Assembly (NCBI RefSeq): GCF_022758145.1
Contig: NZ_JAJVDH010000003.1
Span: 868,001 to 932,000 of the forward strand
Source of the DNA: Pontibacter vulgaris
GTDB taxonomy: Bacteria; Bacteroidota; Bacteroidia; Cytophagales; Hymenobacteraceae
DNA: 64,000 bases
Direction: 5' to 3'
Shown piece by piece: positions 8,589 through 17,684 of the stretch. A program made the position numbers and the translations under genes. Each line of letters begins with the position of its first letter. The first letter of the stretch is position 1. A model generated the notes under the pieces. That model ran no database searches. It was not told where the DNA came from and saw only the letters and a program-made list of their open reading frames with translations.

Positions 8589-10469
8589 ATGCCTCTTCTG
8601 CACCTGCTTTTTCGCATTAAAATGCTGCCTTGCCTGCTTGGCCTGTTATTGCTTTGCGTTGTTTGCCAGGCACAGGTTAAACCTAAAACAGACACTACCC
8701 GCACCGATACTACTTACCAGAAATTTGATGAGCGCATCATGAAAAATCTGCGCCAGATGTCGGAGCGCAAAACCATAATGGGCAAGCTGCTGAAATCTAT
8801 ACTTGTATTTGACCGGGTGGAGGAAGAAGTTACAGGGCTTGATGCAGAGCTGATTGAGCAGGAGTATGAAAAACACAACTATAAAATAGTTCGCCGCATT
8901 GATATCCGGACGCTGGATGCTTTTGGCTACTCTATAAATGACACCTCGCGCGTACCCCGCAATGCGCTGGAAAAAGCTGCGAACTCGGTACATATAAAAA
9001 CAGGGCGCGGGCTAATCCGGAACAAGTTACTGTTTAAGAAAAACGAGCCGCTTGAGCCGCTGGCGCTCGTAGAATCTGAGCGTTTGCTGCGCCAGACCGA
9101 ATACTTGCTGGATGCCCGCATTGTGGTAAACGAACTGACATCTACCAACGACAGTGTGGATGTTTTTGTAGTTACGAAAGACGTTTTCAGTATAGGTGGT
9201 TCGGGTTCTTACTCCCCATCTTCGGGCTCAGGCCGCATTTCGCTGCGCGACCTTAACTTTCTGGGGCAGGGCCACCAGGTACGCACCACTTACCGCTTCA
9301 ACATGGACCGGCCCCGTCCATGGGAGCTGGCCGGCTACTATACCGTGGAAAACATTGGCAAAACATACGTTTCGGCTGATATAAATTATGTTGACCAAAA
9401 TTACTACAAAGAGAAAAGCGCTTACCTGCGCCGTGATTTCTTCTCTACAAATACAAAGTATGCGGGCGCTGTAGGTATGGCCTCGATAGAAGAACTTATA
9501 CTTATACCCTCTACCCCGCAAGATACCATAGCGCATTATGAGCAGCTTGGCTACCTGAAGCGCGATATGTGGATTGGCCGCTCCTTTAAATTTAAAACCT
9601 ATAACCTGGGTTATGAGCCACGCAGCCGTCTTATAGTAGGCCTGCGCCTTACCGATACCGATTATTCCAAAATACCGACGACTAATTTCCAGGACAATAC
9701 CGTGCTGTTGGGCAGTGTGGGTTACAGTTTGCGCCGTTACTATAAAGACAGGTTCCTGTATGGTTTTGGTAGAACAGAAGATATTCCGGCAGGCACATTA
9801 TTTATGTTTACGGCAGGGTATGAGAAAGGCGTAGTAGCCAGCCGGCGTTACTTTGGTGTAGAATCCTCATTTGCAAAGTATAGCACGGGCAAAGGTTATT
9901 TTTACGGCCGGGCTGCGTATGGTTCTTTCATCAGAGATGATAATTGGGAACAAGGCGTACTAGATCTGGAAACTTTATACTTTACCCGCCTTTACGAGAA
10001 CGGCAACTGGAAGCTTCGCCAGTTTATTATTGGCCGTGGCACATTTGGCATTAACCGCAACCCGGAAGATCTTATAAATATTAACAACGAAAACGGCTTG
10101 CGCGGTTTTCGGTCGGATATGCTGCGCGGGAGCCGGCGTGTGGTCTTAAACTACGAAGCCAACCTTTATACCCCGCTTTCATTGCTGGGCTTCAGGCTGG
10201 CAGCATTGGCTTTTGCAGATGTGGCCTGGCTTTCCAGTGGCAACACCAGCTCTCCTTTTAAAGAAAAACCTTTCCAAGGTTATGGCATTGGCTTCCGGTT
10301 TCGTAACGAGTATCTGTCTTTCAGCACCATACAGGTATTGTTTGCTTACTACCCCAAACTACCAGACACCGGTAACTACCGCGACTATAAGATCTACGAA
10401 TCCTCCCGCCCTTACTACGACTTTGCCGATTTCCGCTTCCGCCAGCCCGGCACGGTTAGTTTCAGGTAA
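8589..10469 (+). CDS. Omp85/BamA-TamA superfamily outer-membrane protein
   Basis: 626 residues with a signal peptide (cleavage about residue 29, CQAQ). The N-terminal half (about 75-200) is POTRA-like and contains the segment ESERLLRQTEYLLDARIVV typical of that fold. From about residue 205 it becomes a 16-strand-type beta barrel. The barrel carries an ENGLRGFRSDMLRGSRR stretch, the conserved glycine/arginine-rich region of surface-antigen (Omp85) proteins. It is shorter than BamA and has fewer POTRA units, so it is more TamA/accessory-like. Expected role: inserting or exporting proteins at the outer membrane. It stands alone, divergent from the radical SAM gene. Confidence 0.8.
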   Translation: MPLLHLLFRIKMLPCLLGLLLLCVVCQAQVKPKTDTTRTDTTYQKFDERIMKNLRQMSERKTIMGKLLKSILVFDRVEEEVTGLDAELIEQEYEKHNYKIVRRIDIRTLDAFGYSINDTSRVPRNALEKAANSVHIKTGRGLIRNKLLFKKNEPLEPLALVESERLLRQTEYLLDARIVVNELTSTNDSVDVFVVTKDVFSIGGSGSYSPSSGSGRISLRDLNFLGQGHQVRTTYRFNMDRPRPWELAGYYTVENIGKTYVSADINYVDQNYYKEKSAYLRRDFFSTNTKYAGAVGMASIEELILIPSTPQDTIAHYEQLGYLKRDMWIGRSFKFKTYNLGYEPRSRLIVGLRLTDTDYSKIPTTNFQDNTVLLGSVGYSLRRYYKDRFLYGFGRTEDIPAGTLFMFTAGYEKGVVASRRYFGVESSFAKYSTGKGYFYGRAAYGSFIRDDNWEQGVLDLETLYFTRLYENGNWKLRQFIIGRGTFGINRNPEDLININNENGLRGFRSDMLRGSRRVVLNYEANLYTPLSLLGFRLAALAFADVAWLSSGNTSSPFKEKPFQGYGIGFRFRNEYLSFSTIQVLFAYYPKLPDTGNYRDYKIYESSRPYYDFADFRFRQPGTVSFR

Positions 10470-10474
10470 GTATA

Positions 10475-10515
10475 AAGTATAAAAGCCATACAAAGCCTCC
10501 AGCTTTTATACTTTA
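10475..10515 (+). terminator. Terminator with a stem made from the AAGTATA motif
   Basis: Perfect 13-bp inverted repeat: AAAGTATAAAAGC, 15-nt loop, GCTTTTATACTTT. It follows the Omp85 stop. Both arms contain the heptamer AAGTATA that is repeated across the whole window. Confidence 0.7.
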
Positions 10516-10579
10516 CACAGAAAATATAGGTAATCCTTACTATTCGCTGTTTACACTTTTACCACACACTCGTTTTTTA

Positions 10580-10587
10580 TAGATTTG
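10580..10587 (+). promoter_or_regulatory. Bacteroidota -7 box for the CvfB-like gene
   Basis: TAGATTTG matches the TAnnTTTG consensus fully and is 37 nt before the ATG at 10624. The upstream -33 element is poor (CTTT instead of TTTG at about the right spacing). Confidence 0.5.
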
Positions 10588-10623
10588 TAAGACAGGCAAC
10601 AGCAAAATTAAATACGGCACACC

Positions 10624-11475
10624 ATGGTAGATCTTGGCAATTACAACGAACTGGAAATAGCACGCGAAGTAGACTTTGGCGTTTACCTTACTTCTGAAGA
10701 TGGCGACATCCTGCTTCCAAGCAAGTATGTACCCGAAGGTGCGAAGGTAGGTGATAAAATACGCGTGTTTGTTTACCGCGATTCTGAAGACCGTGTAATT
10801 GCTACTAACCTGAAGCCTTACGCAACTGTGCGCGAGTTTGCCTGCCTTTATTGCAAAGATGTGGCTCCTTTTGGCGCTTTTCTGGACTGGGGCCTGGAGA
10901 AAGACCTTTTTGTACCACTGCAAAACCAGAAAGAGAAAATGCGCGCCGGCCAGACCTACTGTGTATATTTATACTTAGACGAAACCACCGACCGCGTTGT
11001 AGCCACTACCAAACTGGGCAAATACCTGCACAACGAAGACATTAAGCTTACCGAAAATCAGGAAGTACAACTACTGGTAATTGGTTTTACCGAGATTGGT
11101 ATTAAAGTGATTATTGATAGCGAGTACATTGGCATACTTTACAAAAACGAAGTATTCCAGGATGTACGCCTCGGCGATAAACTTACCGGCTATATCAAGA
11201 ACATCCGCCCGGATAATAAAATAGATGTAACGCTGCGAAAGCCGGGCGTAACCGGGCAGGTTGAGGTAGAAAGCGCCTCTGATAAAATTCTGGCGCAACT
11301 ACAGAAAAACAAAGGCTGGCTGCCGCTTTCTGATAACAGCAGCCCCGAAGAAATTTACCTTGCCCTGAGCATGAGTAAAAAAGTGTTTAAAAAAGCCATC
11401 GGCACGCTTTACAAAGCCGGCCAGATCAGGATAGAGGAAGACAGCATCAGGCTAAACACCGATAGCAGCAAATAG
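10624..11475 (+). CDS. CvfB-like S1 RNA-binding protein (YitL family)
   Basis: 283 residues with several tandem S1-like beta-barrel domains (about 1-60, 65-130, 145-210) followed by a small winged-helix domain (about 225-275, ending EEDSIRLNTDSSK). This order is that of CvfB/YitL, a virulence and gene-expression regulator in Staphylococcus that binds RNA. Diagnostic pieces are GVYLTSEDGDILLP at the start and GAFLDWGLEKDLFVP in the second domain. The S1 repeats predict cytoplasmic RNA binding; the targets are unknown. Single gene with its own -7 box. Confidence 0.85.
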   Translation: MVDLGNYNELEIAREVDFGVYLTSEDGDILLPSKYVPEGAKVGDKIRVFVYRDSEDRVIATNLKPYATVREFACLYCKDVAPFGAFLDWGLEKDLFVPLQNQKEKMRAGQTYCVYLYLDETTDRVVATTKLGKYLHNEDIKLTENQEVQLLVIGFTEIGIKVIIDSEYIGILYKNEVFQDVRLGDKLTGYIKNIRPDNKIDVTLRKPGVTGQVEVESASDKILAQLQKNKGWLPLSDNSSPEEIYLALSMSKKVFKKAIGTLYKAGQIRIEEDSIRLNTDSSK

Positions 11476-11554
11476 CTTTCAGGCACTTTACTTCAGCAGT
11501 TTATACTTTCATTAACCATAAAGTCGCCGGTTTCTCACCTTAACGGCAGCAATT

Positions 11555-14017
11555 ATGTTACGCACACCTCTACTTTTAGCCTTTTTAGTTTCTTCGCTAA
11601 CCGCTATTGCCGGCCCGGGCAATACAGCGGCCAGCATACAGAAAACCACCAGCGCACACCGCACCACAGTAGCACCTGTTATTGACGGAAAACTGGAGCC
11701 TGAAGTATGGCAACAGGTAACTCCGGCTACAGATTTCATTACCTTCGACCCAGCTAACGGCAAGCCCTCTGCTCAGAAAACAGAAGTATACACGCTTTAT
11801 GATAACGATGCTGTATACATTGGCGCCATACTTTACGATACCGCCCCCGACTCGGTACTTACTCAGCTTGGCTACCGCGACTCAGGCGAGAATAACTCCG
11901 ATATGTTTGGAGTATACTTTGATACTTACAACGATAAGCAGAATGCCTTCTCATTTCTGGTTTCGGCTGCCGGGGTGCAAACAGACATTAAACTATCGCA
12001 GGGGCGGCAGGATGGCAGCTGGGATGCCGTATGGGCAAGCCGCGTGCAACTCCACGATAAAGGCTGGACCGTAGAAATGCGGATACCGTATTCTGCCATC
12101 CGTTTCCCGAAAACAGAGGTACAGACCTGGGGCCTTAACTTTATGCGTATCGTGCGCCGTACCCGCGAAAAATCGTACTGGAACCATGTAAACAATTCTG
12201 TAGATGGCTTTGTAAATCAGTCGGGCCGATTAATTGGCGTGCAAGGTGTAGAGTCGCCGGTTAGGTTACAGTTTGTACCTTATGTATCTGGCAGCGTTAA
12301 CCATTACCCAAGCAACATCGAAGGCAAAAGCAACTATAGCCGAAGTATAAACGGCGGCATGGATGTAAAGTATGGCATTAACGACGCCTTCACCCTGGAC
12401 ATGACCTTGGTTCCTGATTTCGGCCAGACACAATCTGATAACCAGATCCTTAACCTGTCGCCGTTTGAAGTAAAGTATAACGAAAACCGCCAGTTTTTTA
12501 TAGAAGGCACGGAGCTGTTTAATAAGGCAGGCCTGTTTTACCCGCGGCGCATTGGCGGCACACCTATAAAGTATGGCGCTGCATCGGCACAGCTACAGGA
12601 AGGCGAACAGCTAACAGAAAACCCAACCGTAACCAGCCTGGTAAACGCAACCAAAGTATCGGGCAGAACCAAGAAAGGCCTGGGTATAGGTTTGTTTAAT
12701 GCGCTTACACGAAACACCCACGCCGTAGCCGAAGATGCCGAAGGCAACCAACGCAACATCCTCACAGACCCGATGACAAACTATAACGTGTTTGTGCTGG
12801 ACCAGACATTAAAAAATAACTCCTACATAACGTTTACTAATACCAATGTTACCCGCGGCAGCAATTTTTACGATGCCAACGTGAGTGGTGTGAATGTGCG
12901 CTTTGCGGATAAAAGCAATACTTATGCTGTGCGGGCAAGCGGTGTACTTAGCCAGCTTTTTAACAAGTATACCAACAGCGAGGGCAAATTAGAGCCCCTT
13001 ACTTTGGGCCATAAGTATGATGCTACCATAGCCAAGGTAAGTGGTAATTTCCTTTATAGTTTAAGCCACAACGTTGAGTCGGATACTTATGAAATAAACG
13101 ACCTGGGTTACCTGCAGAACAATAACGAAATGAGCACTTCGGCGCAGGTAAACTATAACTTCTACCAACCTATCTGGAAGTTCCTGAGCTGGGGTAACCG
13201 CCTGAGCTTTAACCATAGTATGTTATATGCTCCGCGCCAGTTTTCGAGCTACAGCTTTGGAGGCGGCACGAATGTGCGCTTCCGTAATTTTGTGGGTGCC
13301 TGGTTTAACTGGGGTGTCCGCCCGGAAGATGCCCGCGACTATTTTGAGGCTCGCGCATTTCCGAAGGTAGTGTTACGACCACCCGCAGCAGATGCCAACA
13401 TTGGTATTTCTTCTGATTACCGTAAGCGCGTTGCCCTCGATGCCTCTACAGGTTTGTGGTACTCAGGCAAGTATAACCAAACCAGCGTATGGTGGACTTT
13501 AAGCCCGCGCCTACGCGTGAACGATAAATTGATGCTCATCAACAGCAACGATTTCAAGATTGAAGATCACAACATTGGTTATTTCGGAAGCTCTACCGTA
13601 TTAGGCGACCGTAACATTAAAACGCTTACAACTACTGTATCAGGGGCTTATATCTTTAACGAGAATACTGGCCTTTCGCTGAACATGCGCCACTACTGGT
13701 CTAGGGTTGCTTACAATGCTTACTATTCGCTGCTGGATGATGGGCACATCACTCCGCTGGCTACAGAACAATCTCTGGCAGATGATATCAATTTTAACCA
13801 GTTTAATATAGACCTTACGTACTCCTGGCGCTTTGCTCCGGGCAGCGAGCTACGCTTAATGTGGAAGAATGCCATTCAGGAAAAAACTAATACCATCCGT
13901 AGTAGTTACCCTGATAATTTCTCTTCTACCATACAAGCCCCGCAAAGCAACAATATTTCAGTAAAATTATTATACTTTATAGACTATATAGCAATTAAAC
14001 GCGTACTTTCAGCATAA
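11555..14017 (+). CDS. DUF5916 protein with CBM9-like N-terminal domain, probable outer-membrane barrel
   Basis: 820 residues, signal peptide to about residue 20. Residues 35-210 form a carbohydrate-binding family 9-type domain (APVIDGKLEPEVWQQ, DMFGVYFDTYNDKQNAF, WTVEMRIPYSAIRF). The rest is the DUF5916 region, which begins about residue 225 and contains the strongly conserved DFGQTQSDNQILNLSPFE and NENRQFFIEGTELF. The tail alternates polar and aromatic residues and reads as a beta barrel ending in a short aromatic strand (LLYFIDY). DUF5916 proteins are common in Bacteroidota, and sugar handling is suspected only from the CBM9-like part. Followed after 13 bp by the next gene, so probably co-transcribed. 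Confidence 0.85.
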   Translation: MLRTPLLLAFLVSSLTAIAGPGNTAASIQKTTSAHRTTVAPVIDGKLEPEVWQQVTPATDFITFDPANGKPSAQKTEVYTLYDNDAVYIGAILYDTAPDSVLTQLGYRDSGENNSDMFGVYFDTYNDKQNAFSFLVSAAGVQTDIKLSQGRQDGSWDAVWASRVQLHDKGWTVEMRIPYSAIRFPKTEVQTWGLNFMRIVRRTREKSYWNHVNNSVDGFVNQSGRLIGVQGVESPVRLQFVPYVSGSVNHYPSNIEGKSNYSRSINGGMDVKYGINDAFTLDMTLVPDFGQTQSDNQILNLSPFEVKYNENRQFFIEGTELFNKAGLFYPRRIGGTPIKYGAASAQLQEGEQLTENPTVTSLVNATKVSGRTKKGLGIGLFNALTRNTHAVAEDAEGNQRNILTDPMTNYNVFVLDQTLKNNSYITFTNTNVTRGSNFYDANVSGVNVRFADKSNTYAVRASGVLSQLFNKYTNSEGKLEPLTLGHKYDATIAKVSGNFLYSLSHNVESDTYEINDLGYLQNNNEMSTSAQVNYNFYQPIWKFLSWGNRLSFNHSMLYAPRQFSSYSFGGGTNVRFRNFVGAWFNWGVRPEDARDYFEARAFPKVVLRPPAADANIGISSDYRKRVALDASTGLWYSGKYNQTSVWWTLSPRLRVNDKLMLINSNDFKIEDHNIGYFGSSTVLGDRNIKTLTTTVSGAYIFNENTGLSLNMRHYWSRVAYNAYYSLLDDGHITPLATEQSLADDINFNQFNIDLTYSWRFAPGSELRLMWKNAIQEKTNTIRSSYPDNFSSTIQAPQSNNISVKLLYFIDYIAIKRVLSA

Positions 14018-14030
14018 ACCAAAATCGTTT

Positions 14031-14702
14031 ATGCACAGAACCCGAAACGCACTAATTGCCGGTGCCAGCGGCCTTGTAGGCGGTCATTGCCTGCAGTTAC
14101 TTCTTAATAGTGAAAGGTATAGCCAGGTTATTTCTATTGGCCGACGCGACCTGCCAGTTATTCACCCGAAACTGGACCAGCGCGTGATCGATTTCGATAA
14201 CATGGAGCGCTACGCTACAGAGCTGGCAGCCGATGATGTATACTGCTGCCTGGGTACCACTATAAAAAAAGCGGGTTCTAAAGATGCCTTCTATAAAGTT
14301 GACCATACTTACGTTACCAAACTGGCGGAAATAACGCTACAAAAGCAAGCATCTCAGTTTCTGGTTGTTTCTGCCATGGGCGCTGATGCCGGCTCCATGA
14401 TCTTTTATAACCAGGTTAAGGGTAAGATGGAAGAGCATGTAATGGAGCTTGGTTTCGAAACAGTGCACATTTTCAGGCCATCCCTGTTACTGGGCGAGCG
14501 AGAGGAGCACCGGGCCGGCGAGGAGTTTGCCGCAAAAATTATGAAGCCCTTGCAGGGCCTGATGGTTGGCCCCTTACGCAAGTATAAACCAGTTCAGGCC
14601 GAAACAGTAGCCAAAGCCATGCTGTATGCTGCTTCTCTGAACCAAACCGGCAACCACATCCACCCTTCCGACGAGATTCAGAAAATGGGCCGTAAACTAT
14701 AA
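14031..14702 (+). CDS. NAD(P)-binding atypical SDR / nucleoside-diphosphate-sugar epimerase-like protein
   Basis: 223 residues. The N-terminal Rossmann fold has the GASGLVGGHC nucleotide-binding motif at residues 11-20. Other atypical SDR marks are the CLGTTIKKAGS segment, the SAMGAD strand end, and FYNQVKGKMEEHV, in which Tyr and Lys are placed as in the YxxxK motif. HIFRPSLLLGER is the usual substrate-side segment. It resembles the small HTATIP2/YthA-like oxidoreductases. The substrate cannot be told. It starts 13 bp after the DUF5916 stop and is followed after 44 bp by the methyltransferase. Confidence 0.8.
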   Translation: MHRTRNALIAGASGLVGGHCLQLLLNSERYSQVISIGRRDLPVIHPKLDQRVIDFDNMERYATELAADDVYCCLGTTIKKAGSKDAFYKVDHTYVTKLAEITLQKQASQFLVVSAMGADAGSMIFYNQVKGKMEEHVMELGFETVHIFRPSLLLGEREEHRAGEEFAAKIMKPLQGLMVGPLRKYKPVQAETVAKAMLYAASLNQTGNHIHPSDEIQKMGRKL

Positions 14703-14746
14703 TTTTATACTTCGCGTAAGTGCCAGGGCATCCAGCTTACAATAAA

Positions 14747-15535
14747 ATGCCTAAAGCACAAAGTATACACCACGTTTTCCCGAAAGCCTCCCAATACGAC
14801 CCCAAGTGGGTGCGCAAGCATTCTATGGGCGAAAATGTTTTGTTCAATTTAGAAAGCCTGACCAAATCGCTGAAACTGGAGCCGGGCATGCGCGTACTCG
14901 ATCTTGGTTGCGGCAAAGCCATCAGTTCTATTTTTCTGGCAAAAGAGTTTGGGGTAACCGTGTGGGCAGTAGATGAAGCTATTTCGGCAAGCGCCAACTA
15001 TGAGCGTATTCTGGAAGAAGGCTGTCAGGACAAAGTTATTCCGCTGGAAATTGATGCCCGCTCACTGCCTTTTGCCGAAGAGTATTTTGATGCCGTAATT
15101 GTAGTGGATTCTTATACTTACTTTGGCACCGACGAAAAATACCTGCCCTTCATTGCCCGTTTTATTAAGCCCGGCGGCCACATTGCCATTGTAGATGTGT
15201 GCTTTAAAGAGGAAATAGAAACGCTGGAGCAGGTGCCCGATTTCCTGCAAGAAGATTATCAGAACTACTGGTATTTTATACATACTATAGCCTGGTGGCG
15301 CAAACTATGGGAAAAAACCGGCCTGGTACAGATTGAGATTGCAGCACAATTACCCGAAACAGAATTAGTACGGCAGGAGTATATCCGGGATTATGAAAAT
15401 GCGGAAGAACCCGACCCTTTTGCTAAAGCCTTACAGCTTGACGAGCAACATTTTATAGCATTTTTCAAGCTTATTGGCAGGCGCACTAAAAAGTCTGCTT
15501 ACCTGCAAACGTATAAAACACAGCCTAAAAATTAA
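14747..15535 (+). CDS. Class I SAM-dependent methyltransferase
   Basis: About 262 residues from the ATG at 14747; a GTG nine codons upstream is possible but less likely. Motif I, VLDLGCGKAISS (about 54-65), is the SAM-binding glycine loop, and VWAVDEA is the acidic end of strand 2. FDAVIVVDSYTYFG and LPFIARFIKPGGHIAIVDV are the expected motif II and III regions. The sequence is of the small-molecule methyltransferase kind, with no membrane segment. Substrate unknown. Probably the last gene of the transcript beginning at 11555. Confidence 0.82.
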   Translation: MPKAQSIHHVFPKASQYDPKWVRKHSMGENVLFNLESLTKSLKLEPGMRVLDLGCGKAISSIFLAKEFGVTVWAVDEAISASANYERILEEGCQDKVIPLEIDARSLPFAEEYFDAVIVVDSYTYFGTDEKYLPFIARFIKPGGHIAIVDVCFKEEIETLEQVPDFLQEDYQNYWYFIHTIAWWRKLWEKTGLVQIEIAAQLPETELVRQEYIRDYENAEEPDPFAKALQLDEQHFIAFFKLIGRRTKKSAYLQTYKTQPKN

Positions 15536-15577
15536 GTACCTTTACACAATAAAAACCGTTTACCACGTTAGAACTTG

Positions 15578-15585
15578 TAATTTTG
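15578..15585 (+). promoter_or_regulatory. Bacteroidota -7 box upstream of the 15645 gene
   Basis: TAATTTTG fits the TAnnTTTG consensus, 60 nt before the ATG at 15645 and after the methyltransferase stop. A TTTA 15 bp upstream is a poor -33 element. Confidence 0.45.
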
Positions 15586-15644
15586 CAGCCTCCGCGGCGC
15601 CTTATACGCACCGGATTCTGCTATGTTTAACTCTTAATAAAAAA

Positions 15645-16136
15645 ATGAAAACTTTATTACGTATTTCTTTTGCACTGCTTCTTTTGCTTACTGTTACAGT
15701 TGCAGCACAGGCTCAGGATTATTCTACCGGTATTGGCGCCAGAGCTGGTGCTGCTGCAGGATTAACCATTAAACACTTTATTAAAAGCGATGCCGCTATT
15801 GAGGGTATCATCGGTACAAATTTCCGCTACAGAGGTACTACCATTACTGTATTATATGAAAAACATGCCCCTGCTTTTAACACATCAGGCTTAAAATGGT
15901 ATTATGGTCTGGGTGGCCACGTTGGTTTCCATGAAGGCCATTACTACTACGATAAGCACCACGAGCACTACCACGATGAGCATGTGGTTGGTGTGGGTAT
16001 AGATGGTGTACTTGGCCTTGAGTATTTTATCCGTGATATTCCGTTTACCATTGGCGCCGATATAAAACCATACCTGAACATCCCGCGCGGTGGTGGTTTC
16101 TGGGACTCAGCGGTACACGTACGTTACGTATTCTAA
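15645..16136 (+). CDS. Small outer-membrane beta-barrel-like protein, secreted
   Basis: 163 residues from the ATG at 15645, which directly precedes a textbook signal peptide (ending VAAQAQ, residues 1-24); upstream in-frame codons overlap the methyltransferase and are rejected. The mature protein has alternating Gly/aromatic strands (GIGARAGAAAGLTIKHF, WYYGLGGHVGF) and ends in RYVF, as small outer-membrane barrels do. A His-rich loop (HEGHYYYDKHHEHYHDEH, about 105-122) could bind metal ions such as zinc or nickel; this is inferred from composition only. Followed by a strong terminator. Confidence 0.75.
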   Translation: MKTLLRISFALLLLLTVTVAAQAQDYSTGIGARAGAAAGLTIKHFIKSDAAIEGIIGTNFRYRGTTITVLYEKHAPAFNTSGLKWYYGLGGHVGFHEGHYYYDKHHEHYHDEHVVGVGIDGVLGLEYFIRDIPFTIGADIKPYLNIPRGGGFWDSAVHVRYVF

Positions 16137-16175
16137 GCTGACAAATAACCTATGCTGGCTCTGACTGGCAAGTAT

Positions 16176-16220
16176 AAAACAGAAATGCCCTGCTAAAGTA
16201 TAGCAGGGCATTTCTGTTTT
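16176..16220 (+). terminator. Strong terminator after the 15645 gene
   Basis: Perfect 20-bp stem (core AGAAATGCCCTGCTA) with a 5-nt loop, flanked by A-run and T-run, so it could also act in reverse. An AAGTATA copy spans its loop. Confidence 0.85.
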
Positions 16221-16371
16221 ATACAATTATAAGTTTAGTGCTGGCAACTAAGTTCATGCCCTGTTTAGTCTGATTCTAAATTTCAACAAAAAGCACCCCG
16301 CTACAAACCAGCCTTGCTCTCCTGAAGTATAAGTAGATTATTTACATCCGTTTAATTAAAACAAACATACT

Positions 16372-16608
16372 ATGGAAGCAACATGCAATCACTGCAATCA
16401 TTGGGAGCAGGACCCAAATAAAGTACAGCTCCAGAACAAAGACTTTGGGGTATGCGATGAACTAACCGGACAGCATGCAATGGAGCCTTCTTATGTGCTT
16501 CCGCTAGTGCACGAAGCATCTGCCGACCTGAAACCTAAGCAGTTTGAAATGATAACAGGCGCCCAGTTTGGCTGCAACCACTTTAGCGAGCGTAAGAGCT
16601 GGGTATAA
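16372..16608 (+). CDS. Small Cys-rich, probable zinc-binding protein
   Basis: 78 residues, ATG at 16372. Four cysteines are arranged as Cys5-x2-Cys8 (CNHCNHW), Cys28 (GVCDE) and Cys68 (FGCNHF). A CxxCxHW ... GxC ... FGCxxF layout is seen in several small uncharacterised proteins of bacteria and phages and suggests a single zinc site. There is no signal peptide. It stands alone between two perfect hairpin terminators (16176-16220 and 16629-16672), so it is an independent one-gene transcript. Function unknown. Confidence 0.7.
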   Translation: MEATCNHCNHWEQDPNKVQLQNKDFGVCDELTGQHAMEPSYVLPLVHEASADLKPKQFEMITGAQFGCNHFSERKSWV

Positions 16609-16628
16609 AATCTGATATACTTTAAATT

Positions 16629-16672
16629 AAAAACAGCGAGCTCCTTGAAAATATAAGGAGCTCGCTGTTTTT
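16629..16672 (+). terminator. Strong terminator after the small Cys-rich gene
   Basis: Perfect 18-bp stem (core CAGCGAGCTCCTT) with an 8-nt loop and a terminal T-run on the + strand. It also lies downstream of the convergent operon ending at 16742 and could serve both. Confidence 0.85.
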
Positions 16673-16741
16673 GTGTGGTACTATAATGATTTAAACTTTC
16701 AGCAAGTATAAAATAGAAGTATACTTACTGAATGTTATGTT

Positions 16742-17683
16742 TTAAAAAGCAATATGCAGGATGGCATCGCCCTGGTTCACGACCGGCATGTTGTTTAAGC
16801 CTACCACATAGCCGTTAGCCGGGGCATTCAGCCTGACTTCCATTTCGCCGTACGGGTCGGTTATACTTCCTACTACCTGGTTCTTTTTCACGTAATCCCC
16901 AACCTTTATAGTACTCCGGAACAAACCGGCATTTTTAGCCCTTAGCCAGATATCTTTCATGCATACTTTTGTATCCTCGCGCGACGCTGGCGCACTGGCC
17001 AGCATGCCCAGGTGATGCAGCAGGCGCATAGTTCCTTCCATACCTTCACGTATACCCAGTTCATCAAACCGAAGCGACTCACCCGTTTCAAACACAAGTA
17101 TGGATTTATCTATTTTGGCGGCCTCTTTGCGCAGCGAGCCCTGCCTGTAGCCGGCATTAAGTATAAAAGGCGCACTAAATGCTTTGGCTAGCTCCTCGTT
17201 CTTTTTATTACTCATTACACAGCGTATCTGCGGATAGTTGGTACGGCTGGAGCCACCCGTATGAAAATCCACGCCATAATCTACGTAAGGCATTACTTCC
17301 TTCATAAAACGATGCGCCACGCGGCTGGCTAATGAGCCATCGCGGTTACCCGGAAAACTGCGGTTCACATCTTTGCCGTCCGGTACCTGCCTGGAGAAGT
17401 TCAGGAAACCATAGATATTAAGTATAGGCACTGCAATAATGGTACCTTTAAGCGGGTACAGCATTTTTTTGCTCAGCATGCGCCGTACAATCTCAATGCC
17501 GTTCACTTCGTCGCCATGCATACCTGCCATCAGCAATACCACAGGCCCATCGTGCACCGAACGGAAAACATAAATGGGTATTTCTATGACAGTGCCGCTG
17601 GGCAGTTTAGAAATAACAAGCTTGGTGAGCACTTTTTCGCCTCGGTCAATGCTCTTACCGTTAATCACAATAGTTTCTGGCAT
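16742..17683 (-). CDS. Succinylglutamate desuccinylase/aspartoacylase family (M14-type) hydrolase
   Basis: 313 residues, ATG at 17683. It is an AstE/AspA-like zinc carboxypeptidase. The zinc ligands are visible as His56 and Glu59 in GMHGDEVNG and His141 in VDFHTGG. The probable catalytic Glu199 is in ILVFETGES, and DVNRSFPG is the substrate-side motif. A C-terminal biotinyl/lipoyl-like beta barrel follows (KVGDYVKKNQVVG). Enzymes of this fold cleave acyl or amino-acyl amides. It starts one base after the RimK-like stop, so translation is probably coupled. Removal of amino-acyl tags added by the ligase is a reasonable inference, not shown. Confidence 0.87.
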   Translation of the reverse strand: MPETIVINGKSIDRGEKVLTKLVISKLPSGTVIEIPIYVFRSVHDGPVVLLMAGMHGDEVNGIEIVRRMLSKKMLYPLKGTIIAVPILNIYGFLNFSRQVPDGKDVNRSFPGNRDGSLASRVAHRFMKEVMPYVDYGVDFHTGGSSRTNYPQIRCVMSNKKNEELAKAFSAPFILNAGYRQGSLRKEAAKIDKSILVFETGESLRFDELGIREGMEGTMRLLHHLGMLASAPASREDTKVCMKDIWLRAKNAGLFRSTIKVGDYVKKNQVVGSITDPYGEMEVRLNAPANGYVVGLNNMPVVNQGDAILHIAF

Positions 17684-17684
17684 G

